From Bacilli bacterium (lineage in GTDB: Bacteria; Bacillota_I; Bacilli_A; RFN20; CAG-288): a DNA stretch of 64,000 bases. Position numbers and translations under genes: made by a program. Of this stretch, positions 35,825 through 43,900 are shown piece by piece; the first letter of the stretch is position 1; each line of letters begins with the position of its first letter. Location: positions 1-64,000 of the forward strand of contig JALCRV010000012.1 of assembly GCA_022652945.1 (NCBI GenBank), written 5' to 3'. The notes below the pieces were generated by a model. It had not been told where the DNA came from. It searched no databases and was given only the letters and a program-made list of their open reading frames with translations.

Positions 35825-35868
35825 GAGGAGGCCGGCTTGAGCCGACCTCCTCGTACTTGTTTATTTAT
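35825..35868 (+). terminator. Probable terminator before the permease operon
   Basis: GAGGAGG-C-CGGC-TTGA-GCCG-A-CCTCCTC, followed by a mixed T-rich stretch. Leakage could let the upstream promoter also drive the permeases. Confidence 0.6.
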
Positions 35869-35911
35869 TTTATTATTCGTGATAGGCTATTTTTAACAAG
35901 GAGAAACTGAA

Positions 35912-36907
35912 ATGAATAACTCGGCGTCAGTAGTTAATGGCCAAGCCAAACCTCAAAAGAGAATTATTAAGGCGCTCCCTAAGAAATCAAGAAGAGAGCT
36001 TTGGAAAAGGGACATCCGCAAGAATTGGCCGATGTATTTGATTTTTTTACCGATTGCTGCTTATTTCATCATTTTCTGCTACGTCCCGATGGTTGGTATA
36101 GTTATCGCCTTCGAACGTTATTCGCCGACTAAAGGCATCCTTAGAAGCCCATGGGTCGGCTGGGAAAATTTCGCTGATCTATTTAACGGTGATACTTTCG
36201 GCCTCGTCATGAGAAATACAATCTTTATGGCTTTGCTGAATCTGACAATCGGTTTCCTTGCTCCGGTTGTCTTCGCTATTCTCCTTTCACAGGTCAAAGT
36301 AAAGTGGTTTAAGAGAGTTACCCAAATCTGCTCCTATATGCCTAACTTTATCGCGGCCGTCGTCGTTTCCCAATTGGTTATTGAATCCTTAGGGTCCAAC
36401 GGTGCCATTACGATTTTCTTCAGTTGGTTCGGAGCCCCGGCCGATAAGAACTGGCTGGCAGATACCACGATCCCAGTCTTCTGGTTAATCAATACCTTCA
36501 TCGGTGTCTGGCAGGGCTTAGGCATGGGCGCCATCGTCTATTCTGCGGCCATCGCCTCCGTCAATCCTAACTTACATGAAGCCGCCGCTATCGATGGAGC
36601 CAACAGATGGAAGAGATTATGGCATGTCACCGTCCCTTCGATCACTCCGTTGGTCGTTTCCATGTGGACTTTATCAATCGGCACGGTCTTCTTAGTAGGC
36701 TTTGATAAAATCCTCCTTCTTTATAAGCCGATCACTTACGATGTCGCGGATTGCTTAGCTACTTATACTTATCGTTATGCCTTCGGCACCTCGACTAACT
36801 ACGGCCTTTCTTCCGCTTCCGGCTTATTCCAGTCGGTAGTCGGTACATTCTTATTGATCGTTTCCAATTACCTGAACCGCAAGTTCACGAATTGGTCGTT
36901 GTTCTAG
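35912..36907 (+). CDS. LplB-type sugar ABC transporter permease
   Basis: A 331-residue permease, six helices, with a basic N-terminal tail. The EAA loop is HEAAAIDGANRWKRLWHVTVP. It resembles the LplB half of transporters for oligosaccharides. Its partner follows 18 nt downstream. As the only permease pair in the window it probably serves several of the five binding lipoproteins. An energising MsmX-like ATPase is at 42357. AAGGAG precedes the ATG. Confidence 0.9.
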   Translation: MNNSASVVNGQAKPQKRIIKALPKKSRRELWKRDIRKNWPMYLIFLPIAAYFIIFCYVPMVGIVIAFERYSPTKGILRSPWVGWENFADLFNGDTFGLVMRNTIFMALLNLTIGFLAPVVFAILLSQVKVKWFKRVTQICSYMPNFIAAVVVSQLVIESLGSNGAITIFFSWFGAPADKNWLADTTIPVFWLINTFIGVWQGLGMGAIVYSAAIASVNPNLHEAAAIDGANRWKRLWHVTVPSITPLVVSMWTLSIGTVFLVGFDKILLLYKPITYDVADCLATYTYRYAFGTSTNYGLSSASGLFQSVVGTFLLIVSNYLNRKFTNWSLF

Positions 36908-36925
36908 AAAGGGGAGGGTGAAATC

Positions 36926-37873
36926 ATGAACGAAAGTATCGTTGAGGCTCGTAAAATCCACGCTGTCCCGAAATCCAAGAGAAGCAACCGTTATAAGGGT
37001 GGGATGATTGAAAAACCTACCGCTGGCGGTGTCGTCGCTGATGTTTTGATTTATATTTTCATGGTCTTTGTCATCTTTGTCTCCGTCGTCCCGATGTGGC
37101 ACGTCTTAATGTCTTCCTTCTCCTTCGGCCAAAAGCTGATGGCGCATTCCGGTCTGGTTTTCTGGCCGGTCGGCGGCTGGAACATGGGTGGCTATAACCT
37201 GGTCTTCCAGGATTCCAATATCGCTTCCGGTTACGGCAACACTTTAATCTATGTTATCGGCGCTACCGTGGTCGGTTTGGTTTTGGAAGTCATTTCTGGT
37301 TACGTTCTTTCACGTAAGATTCGTTATAAGGGGTTGCTTTCCTTCTTTATTCTTTTCACTATGATGTTCTCCGGCGGCCTTGTCCCGACTTACATGGTCA
37401 TAAGAAAGCTCGGCATGGTCGGCACCAGATGGGCTTTGATCATCCCTGGTTCCACCAATGCTGCCTTCATCTTCATCATTATGAATGCCTTCCTTCAGGT
37501 TCCTGAATCCACCGTCGAAGCGGCAGAAATCGATGGAGCGGGCCATTTCACTTTGATGTTCAGAATCATGTTGCCGCAGGCCATGGCTCTGACCACTGTT
37601 ATCATTCTTAACTCCGTCCTCTTACAGTGGAACTCTTGGTACGCTGCTTCCATCTACGTTGCCACGAAGCGAGACTTGTGGCCTTTACAGCTATGGATAA
37701 AGCAGATTGTGGCGGATAACGTTGAGTTCCTCAATACTTCTAATCCTGATTACAACAGATATCTGGTGCAGTACGGTGTTATCACCATCGCTACTTACCC
37801 GATTCTGATCGCTTTCCCTTTCTTCCTTAAATATATCGAAAAGGGTGTCCTGCTCGGTGGTGTTAAGGAATAA
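36926..37873 (+). CDS. YtcP-type sugar ABC transporter permease
   Basis: A 315-residue permease of the carbohydrate uptake 1 family, six helices, with the EAA loop VEAAEIDGAGHFTLMFRIMLP. It pairs with the protein at 35912 to form the membrane channel. The terminal YIEKGVLLGGVKE is the typical end of this family. Ribosome site AAAGGGGAGGG. Confidence 0.9.
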   Translation: MNESIVEARKIHAVPKSKRSNRYKGGMIEKPTAGGVVADVLIYIFMVFVIFVSVVPMWHVLMSSFSFGQKLMAHSGLVFWPVGGWNMGGYNLVFQDSNIASGYGNTLIYVIGATVVGLVLEVISGYVLSRKIRYKGLLSFFILFTMMFSGGLVPTYMVIRKLGMVGTRWALIIPGSTNAAFIFIIMNAFLQVPESTVEAAEIDGAGHFTLMFRIMLPQAMALTTVIILNSVLLQWNSWYAASIYVATKRDLWPLQLWIKQIVADNVEFLNTSNPDYNRYLVQYGVITIATYPILIAFPFFLKYIEKGVLLGGVKE

Positions 37874-37923
37874 ACTTTTCAACTGACTGAGACTGATGGC
37901 AACCGTAAGAAAGGAGACGTTAT

Positions 37924-39339
37924 ATGTTGATCGAAAAACCTTTCTTCGATAGCCGGGCAAAAGATGATAAAATAACTAAGAGAGAAAAGATCTTCGGTTA
38001 TTTCATCTCTCCAGCCGGGATGGCCGCTTTGAACGGTATCCTAGGTGGATATGTGAATATCTTCTATACCGATACGTTGAAACTCTCCGGACTCTTCCTA
38101 ATACTCTTGCCAATTATTTCGAAGATTATCTCTTCTATCTTCACTGTATTTTTTGGAAGGATAATCGATAAGACCAAATCGAAGCAGGGTAAAGCCAGAC
38201 CTTGGCTCTTACTCTCCGCTCCCTTATGTGCCATCTCCGCTGTCTTCTGTTTCTTCATTCCGCAGTTAAATGAAGCCGGCCAATTAGCTTGGATCTTCAT
38301 CACTTATAATCTCTATTTCTCCTTCGCGTACACGATGTACTCGATGTCTCACTCCTTGCTGGTTCCTCTCTCCACCTCAGATGTGAAAGAAAGGAATTCG
38401 CTATCCGTCTGGGCGATGATCGGTCAAACCCTCTTGATGGGGACTATGACTGCTATCGTCTTCACTATCTTCCTTTATCCCTACATCAAGAAAAGGGACA
38501 GCCTATGGCTCCCGGTAATTTCCGGCTTTGCAGCTTTGGCCCTGATCTTGACGTTTGTCGAATATTACTGGACGTTGGAGAGAAATGGCGGGAAAAGCCA
38601 AAACTCTTCCACCCTTTCCTTCCAAGCACAGCTGAAGGCTCTTTTTACTGATAAATTCTTTGTGCTTTTATTGGTAATCACGGCCCTTAGCACCTTCGCT
38701 TCCCAGGTGAAGAATCTTTCTTTGATGTACTACTGCTCCTGGGATATCGGGACTTACGAGACGGGTGAGAAATATTATGCGTTAATCCAGGTGGTTGGAA
38801 ATTTACCTCTCGGTTGGGGCTCATTCCTGATCTTCCCTCTGATGAAAAAGATGAGCAAGCAGAAGATGACTATCTTCGGTCTGTTCCTGGCTTTTATCGG
38901 AGACGCTATCTGTTTCTTCTTCCCGCGTAATCTCGGAGTAGTTATCGCTGGTCAACTGGTCGCCTCGGTCGGCTTGATTCCGTTGACCTTCATTATGACC
39001 TCCTTCCTCGCCGATGCCTTAGACCATGTCGCTTATCATGGAAACGGTCGTTCGGATGGGGCGGGAATGAGTTCGTATCACATCGTCATCAATATCTTTG
39101 TCGGTTTAGCTCAAGGGTTTCTTAATCTTATGCTCTCTTTATTCAACTATCATTCTCCCGATACGACGCTTACCACGCAAGCGCCGCAGTCAGAAGAGAT
39201 GCAGAAGGCCTTTACGTTTATGTTCTCCGGACTGGGGATGATTATCTACCTAGCCTTAGGAGTAATCTTCTGCTTCTTCAATATTGAGAAACATATGCCT
39301 CCTAAAGAGAACAAAAAAGAAGCCAACCCGCCAGCTTAA
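37924..39339 (+). CDS. GPH-family sugar:cation symporter, second copy
   Basis: A 471-residue paralogue of the symporter at 15311, with FGYFISPAGMAALNGILGGYVNIFYTDTL and GRIIDKTKSKQGKARPW. Located between the permeases and the ATPases of the uronide locus, it may import glucuronides or hexuronates, as other GPH members do. AAAGGAG precedes the ATG. Confidence 0.85.
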   Translation: MLIEKPFFDSRAKDDKITKREKIFGYFISPAGMAALNGILGGYVNIFYTDTLKLSGLFLILLPIISKIISSIFTVFFGRIIDKTKSKQGKARPWLLLSAPLCAISAVFCFFIPQLNEAGQLAWIFITYNLYFSFAYTMYSMSHSLLVPLSTSDVKERNSLSVWAMIGQTLLMGTMTAIVFTIFLYPYIKKRDSLWLPVISGFAALALILTFVEYYWTLERNGGKSQNSSTLSFQAQLKALFTDKFFVLLLVITALSTFASQVKNLSLMYYCSWDIGTYETGEKYYALIQVVGNLPLGWGSFLIFPLMKKMSKQKMTIFGLFLAFIGDAICFFFPRNLGVVIAGQLVASVGLIPLTFIMTSFLADALDHVAYHGNGRSDGAGMSSYHIVINIFVGLAQGFLNLMLSLFNYHSPDTTLTTQAPQSEEMQKAFTFMFSGLGMIIYLALGVIFCFFNIEKHMPPKENKKEANPPA

Positions 39340-39362
39340 AAGTAAGAAGAAAGGAAGAAAAG

Positions 39363-40130
39363 ATGGCTTTAAACGCTGCTTCACACCTGATCGAGATTTC
39401 CGATTTCTCCGCTTATTTTGAAGAGAAAAAGGAAAAAGATTACGTGGTCGGGCTCGACCACATCTCTTTAACCATCGATCAAGGTGATTTTCTTTGCATC
39501 CTCGGTCCTTCCGGATGTGGGAAAACAACGCTTTTAAGATCCATCTTAGGTCTGATCGATCTGACGGACGGAAAAATCCTGATCGAAGGAGTCGATGGGG
39601 AAAACCTTCCTATCCAGCAACGTAATTTCGGCTATGTCTCGCAGGAATATTCCTTATATCCGACGATGACTGTTTACGATAATATCGCCTTTCCTTTACG
39701 GAGGATGAAGGCGCCTTATCAGGAAATCGATTCAAGGGTAAAACAAGCGGCAAAGGATTTAGGAATCAGTTATTTCTTATCTAGAAAACCCGGGGAATTA
39801 TCCGGCGGGCAGCAACAGAAGGTCGCGATAGCTCGCGCGATCGTTAAAAATCCGATCGCTTATCTTTTCGATGAGCCGTTCTCCAATTTGGATCCGGAGC
39901 AAAGAAGCGAACTGAGGACATTAGTAATGCATCTGCATGCTCTCCTGAATACGACTTTTATCTTTGTGACTCATGACCGGGATGAAGCTTTGACCTTAGG
40001 CAATAAGTTAGCGATCATGAACGATGGCCATATCGTCCAAGTCGGGACGAAGGAAGAAGTGGTTAAGCATCCGGATTCGATGTTCGTAGCTGATTTTTTC
40101 AGAGGTTCAGCGTATGTCGGAAATGAATAA
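39363..40130 (+). CDS. ABC ATPase of the sugar/MsmX superfamily, short form
   Basis: A 255-residue ATPase with Walker A GPSGCGKTT near residue 48, Q-loop in FGYVSQEYSLYP, signature LSGGQ, Walker B IAYLFDEPFSNLD and switch histidine FVTHDRDEA. It lacks the C-terminal TOBE domain of sugar ATPases (which end near 370). It overlaps the next membrane gene by 17 nt, so it may work with the three membrane proteins downstream rather than with the LplB/YtcP permeases. Confidence 0.82.
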   Translation: MALNAASHLIEISDFSAYFEEKKEKDYVVGLDHISLTIDQGDFLCILGPSGCGKTTLLRSILGLIDLTDGKILIEGVDGENLPIQQRNFGYVSQEYSLYPTMTVYDNIAFPLRRMKAPYQEIDSRVKQAAKDLGISYFLSRKPGELSGGQQQKVAIARAIVKNPIAYLFDEPFSNLDPEQRSELRTLVMHLHALLNTTFIFVTHDRDEALTLGNKLAIMNDGHIVQVGTKEEVVKHPDSMFVADFFRGSAYVGNE

Positions 40131-40614
40131 ACAGGAATTAATGGCCTTAAAGAAGAAAAGAGACCTAGCTATCTGGATCCTGTCTTTCGCTTTTTTAGCG
40201 GTGATCGGTCTTTCTTTGGCTTTGCTTTTTATCTCTACCAGGGAGAACAATCTTTGGCAGAAGACTCTCGTTATCTTCCTGAATATCGTTTTCGGTTTTG
40301 TCTTTATCGGTTATTTTTATCTTTCTTTGCTTCCGTCTAGCCGCCTTCTGTCCTTTTATAAGAAAGCCGAGTTGGGAAAAGGAGTGAAGGAAGAAATAAA
40401 AGGGAAGGTCAGCGCGATTTCATCTTCTCTTTTAACCGTCAGGACCTTCAGCTGCTATAAAGTTGAAGTGGAGGATGAAAAGAAATCCCGTTCCTTCTTC
40501 CTTCTAGAGAATGTCAGAAAAGAAGATCTTAAAGTCGGAGAACTTATCGAAGCTAAGATCTTTGATCAGATCTGCTACGCTTATGTTTTAAAGGAGGGGG
40601 AAGAGAATGAATAA
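40114..40614 (+). CDS. Membrane protein, two helices and a small cytoplasmic domain, function unknown
   Basis: A 166-residue protein with two helices (about 20-41 and 50-72) and a soluble C-terminal domain with beta-rich KEEIKGKVSAISSSLLTVRTF and ELIEAKIFDQICYAYVL. No family recognised. It overlaps the ATPase by 17 nt and the next gene by 8 nt, a tightly coupled set. The start may also be the ATG at 40123. Confidence 0.6.
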   Translation: MSEMNKQELMALKKKRDLAIWILSFAFLAVIGLSLALLFISTRENNLWQKTLVIFLNIVFGFVFIGYFYLSLLPSSRLLSFYKKAELGKGVKEEIKGKVSAISSSLLTVRTFSCYKVEVEDEKKSRSFFLLENVRKEDLKVGELIEAKIFDQICYAYVLKEGEENE

Positions 40615-41218
40615 AGCCCAGTTCAATAACCACCTTCTTTACCATTGGCCTTTATATCTTTTATGGGCTGGAGGAGTCTTTGCCGTGTGGTTAACCGGCT
40701 TTAGCCAACACCTAGCTTTAAAGGATAATGAACAGCTGCGTTTTGTCGTCTGCTCTGAGAACTTCGTCTACGATAAAGCGGAAAAAGAACTGAAGGAAAA
40801 ACTTCCTTCTTTGACTGAGCAGAAAGTTGAGCAGATCACTGCGGAAGTCTATTCTTTAGAGAATCTGACCGATGAGATATTAGCGATCCGCTCAATCGAT
40901 GCGACAGATTTTCTGATCCTTCCGGAAAGCAAATTGAAAAAAGATGAATGCAAGACTTACTTCTTAGAATTGAATTCTGATCTGAAGGCAGCTTTCAACG
41001 GATATCAATATTATGAGGAAGATGGCTTGTCTTACGGGATTAAGTTAACTCATGAAGGACGTTACTTCTCATATATGAACCAAGCTGATACGAACGCATA
41101 TATCCTTTTCTTCTTCCCCGACAGTGTAAATCTAGGACAGAAGAATAATCTCGGGAATCTTCAGGATGACGTTGCTCTCCAATCCGCTATCTATCTGGCG
41201 GGAAAGGAGGGAAGCTAA
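40607..41218 (+). CDS. Single-helix membrane-anchored protein, function unknown
   Basis: A 203-residue protein with one helix near residues 14-31 and an extracellular domain of about 170 residues. The ATG overlaps the upstream gene's end. The ribosome site is GGAGGGG. Segments such as DFLILPESKLKK hint at a binding-protein-like fold but that is only an impression. It lies between two other membrane genes of the same set. Confidence 0.6.
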   Translation: MNKAQFNNHLLYHWPLYLLWAGGVFAVWLTGFSQHLALKDNEQLRFVVCSENFVYDKAEKELKEKLPSLTEQKVEQITAEVYSLENLTDEILAIRSIDATDFLILPESKLKKDECKTYFLELNSDLKAAFNGYQYYEEDGLSYGIKLTHEGRYFSYMNQADTNAYILFFFPDSVNLGQKNNLGNLQDDVALQSAIYLAGKEGS

Positions 41219-41219
41219 A

Positions 41220-42338
41220 ATGGGCTGGTTAGTAAGAAAACCCAAGATTGCCTCCAAGGATTTTAGCCCGCTGAATCTGCCGAAGACCCGTAAAGAAGTC
41301 TTCCAAGATGTCCTTAAACATCACTGGCTCAATCTCTTGCTGCTCGGGTTAATGAGTTTCCTCTTTGTCTCACCGCTTATCATCTCTAGGCTTTATCTCT
41401 TCATTGTCCGCGGGAATGTTTCTCAGGCTTTAGCTCAAGGTAGCCTTACTCAGGAAGATGCCAGCCTCGCCTGGCTTAATCTCTCCAATCTATTCAGCCT
41501 TATCAATATCCCTCTCTATCTGATTCTCGGAATCGGGATGGCGGGGATCATGAGAATCATCAAACGCTATTCCTTCCTCGATAATGTCTCGTTCAAGGAA
41601 GACTTCGCCCTCGGTATCAAGCAGAATATCTGGCAATACCTGCTGCTGTTCCTGCTCTTTGGTCTTATCGCCTTTATCGCCGATTACGTTGAAAACCTTT
41701 CAACCACAATCTCCGCATCCGGTGAGGTCTATTCCTATCTAGGGGTCATTCCTAGAGTAGTCGCGCTCTTATTGATGTATCCGATCTTCGCTTATTCCTT
41801 GGTCGCTGTCTCCATCTATACGAATAAATTCTTCCAGCAGACTAAAGTCGGATTGATCTGTTACTTAAGTAAGTTCTGGCTGAGTCTGCCGATGTTGGCT
41901 CTTTGTTCCTTACCTCTGATTGTGACTCTGATCAGAAACTTCTACTGCTACTTAATCGGAGGCATCTTAAGCGGAATCCTTCTACCCTTCATGCTGCTGG
42001 GCTGGTTCTGCTGGACGATGAAGATTCTCGATGAGAAGTTTAATCCGGGACGTTATCCAGACTTAGTTAACCGCGGTTTATTAGGTTTACAAGCTGAAGC
42101 GGATCCCGAGTTAAAGAAGCTAGAAGAGAACCGTCAGAAAGCAAAAGCGGGCGGTGAAGAGTATAAAAGGGAATTGGAAGAACAGAAAGCTTCCCATCCT
42201 GAAACTATAAAGTCATCTGAAGAGGCTGTTAAACCACCGATTTCCCCGCCACCTATTAAGGCTATTAAAAAGAAAGGCGGAGGAAGTAAGAAGAAGACGA
42301 AGCAGACTGACGAGCAGACAACAAACGGCTCTAATTAA
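41220..42338 (+). CDS. DUF624/YesL-like polytopic membrane protein
   Basis: A 372-residue protein with about six helices (residues 45-300) and a long charged cytoplasmic tail rich in Lys, Glu and Pro. VFQDVLKHHWLNLLLLGL and FKEDFALGIKQNIWQYLLLF recall DUF624 (YesL) proteins, which sit beside LplB/YtcP permeases in Bacillus, but the match is loose. Start at 41220 after AGGAGG. Its stop lies 18 nt before the MsmX-like ATPase. Confidence 0.6.
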   Translation: MGWLVRKPKIASKDFSPLNLPKTRKEVFQDVLKHHWLNLLLLGLMSFLFVSPLIISRLYLFIVRGNVSQALAQGSLTQEDASLAWLNLSNLFSLINIPLYLILGIGMAGIMRIIKRYSFLDNVSFKEDFALGIKQNIWQYLLLFLLFGLIAFIADYVENLSTTISASGEVYSYLGVIPRVVALLLMYPIFAYSLVAVSIYTNKFFQQTKVGLICYLSKFWLSLPMLALCSLPLIVTLIRNFYCYLIGGILSGILLPFMLLGWFCWTMKILDEKFNPGRYPDLVNRGLLGLQAEADPELKKLEENRQKAKAGGEEYKRELEEQKASHPETIKSSEEAVKPPISPPPIKAIKKKGGGSKKKTKQTDEQTTNGSN

Positions 42339-42356
42339 AAAAAGGAGAAATAAATT

Positions 42357-43838
42357 ATGGCAACCGTCACATTGAAGAACGTCTATAAGTATTACGAGAA
42401 GAATGAGATTCCTGCTGTCGCTGATTTTAACCTTGAAATCAAGGATAAGGAGTTCGTGGTCTTTGTCGGACCTTCCGGCTGCGGCAAATCGACCACCTTA
42501 CGTATGATCGCTGGCTTGGAGGAAATCACCGCCGGTGAGATTTATATCGGTTCACGAAAGGTCAATGAAGTCGAACCGAAAGACAGAGATATCGCGATGG
42601 TCTTCCAGAACTACGCTCTGTATCCGCATATGACTGTCTATAACAATATGGCTTTCGGTCTGAAGATGGGGAAGTTCCCTTATCCGAAGATGGGCCCGGA
42701 TGGTAAGCAGGTAATCGGCATCGATGAACGTAAAGTCCGCACTCTGCAGGGACAAGTCAACCGGATGGAGAAGGAAAGAAACAGACTCGCTATTATTCAA
42801 AGCCAAGACGAACTGGCGGAAATGGATAAGAACATCAACGAGCTGCAGATGGAGCTGAGAAAAGCAGCGGCGACTCCGGTTCCGCTCTTCGATATGAAGC
42901 ACATGCCGAAAGCTGAAATCGATAAGAGAGTTAAGGATGCTGCTCAGATCTTAGGCATCACCGAATATTTAGGCAGAAAGCCTAAAGCCCTCTCCGGCGG
43001 CCAAAGACAGAGAGTCGCCATCGGACGTGCTATCGTCAGAAATCCTAAGGTCTTCTTGATGGATGAACCGCTTTCTAACCTCGATGCTAAATTGAGAAAT
43101 ACGATGAGAGGCGAAATCCTTCTGCTTCGTAAGAAGATCAACACCACCTTCATCTACGTTACTCATGACCAGATCGAAGCTATGACTCTGGGTGATCGTA
43201 TCGTTATTATGAGAGATGGCTTTATTCAGCAGGTCGGGACTCCGCAGGAAGTCTTCGATGATCCGACCAATCTCTTCGTCGCCGGCTTTATCGGCACTCC
43301 GCAGATGAACTTCATCGATTCGCGCTTAGTTAAACTTTCGAATGGTAAGTATGCGGCGGAAGTCTACGGCAAGAATATTGTCTTGTCCGATGAGAAGAGC
43401 AAGATGCTTGCCGATCATAAAGTCCCGGAGATTCCGCTTGTCTTCGGTATCCGTCCGGAGCATATTACTCTTTGCAAGGCTGATGACCCGATCGCTCATA
43501 AGGCGAAGGTCGATGTTTCCGAAATGATGGGTTCGGAAATCTATATCCATGCGACTCCGGACTTTGCGGGCGCTCAGGATATTGTTGTCCGTGCTCCGAC
43601 CATTAATCTTTCGCCGGCTGAAAGAAAAAATATCGTCGATGGCGGTGATATTTATTTCAAGATGGATGAGAAGGCTTCTCATTTATTTGATAAAGCTGAT
43701 GAAGTCAATATCTTCCATAAGCTCGATAAGCATTTCGGACCTGTCGCTCCGGTTGCGCCGGCAACTCCGGCAGCTCCGGTTGCGCCGAAGGCGGAAGTCA
43801 AGGCGAACCAAGACGTTAAGAAAGACGAAAAGAAGTAA
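42357..43838 (+). CDS. MsmX-like sugar ABC ATPase with a 75-residue insertion and a Pro/Ala-rich tail
   Basis: A 493-residue ATPase. Walker [10 protein letters not shown] (38-46), Q-loop VFQNYALYP (82-90), signature LSGGQ (212-216), Walker B VFLMDEP (232-238) and switch histidine 270, then the C-terminal regulatory/TOBE region to about 445. Usual members are near 370 residues. The excess lies in a charged, coiled-coil-like insertion between residues about 107 and 182 in the helical domain that contacts the permease, and in a tail of about 30 residues of Pro/Ala/Val then Lys/Asp. MsmX energises several importers in Bacillus, so this one may serve several binding lipoproteins. Confidence 0.88.
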   Translation: MATVTLKNVYKYYEKNEIPAVADFNLEIKDKEFVVFVGPSGCGKSTTLRMIAGLEEITAGEIYIGSRKVNEVEPKDRDIAMVFQNYALYPHMTVYNNMAFGLKMGKFPYPKMGPDGKQVIGIDERKVRTLQGQVNRMEKERNRLAIIQSQDELAEMDKNINELQMELRKAAATPVPLFDMKHMPKAEIDKRVKDAAQILGITEYLGRKPKALSGGQRQRVAIGRAIVRNPKVFLMDEPLSNLDAKLRNTMRGEILLLRKKINTTFIYVTHDQIEAMTLGDRIVIMRDGFIQQVGTPQEVFDDPTNLFVAGFIGTPQMNFIDSRLVKLSNGKYAAEVYGKNIVLSDEKSKMLADHKVPEIPLVFGIRPEHITLCKADDPIAHKAKVDVSEMMGSEIYIHATPDFAGAQDIVVRAPTINLSPAERKNIVDGGDIYFKMDEKASHLFDKADEVNIFHKLDKHFGPVAPVAPATPAAPVAPKAEVKANQDVKKDEKK

Positions 43839-43854
43839 TTATTCTGATGCCTGG

Positions 43855-43886
43855 AAGGCCGGATTATTAATCCGGCCTCCCGTTTT
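43855..43886 (+). terminator. Terminator-like hairpin inside the operon
   Basis: GGCCGGATT/AATCCGGCC followed by TCCCGTTTTTT, 15 nt before the GH2 start. It may reduce, not stop, transcription into the glycosidase genes. Confidence 0.65.
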
Positions 43887-43900
43887 TTAAGGAGCAGATT

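Noticed and set aside
42552-43682. Several minus-strand ORFs of 65-118 residues opposite the MsmX-like ATPase
   Set aside because: Shadows of a high-quality coding frame; no ribosome sites and no plausible composition.
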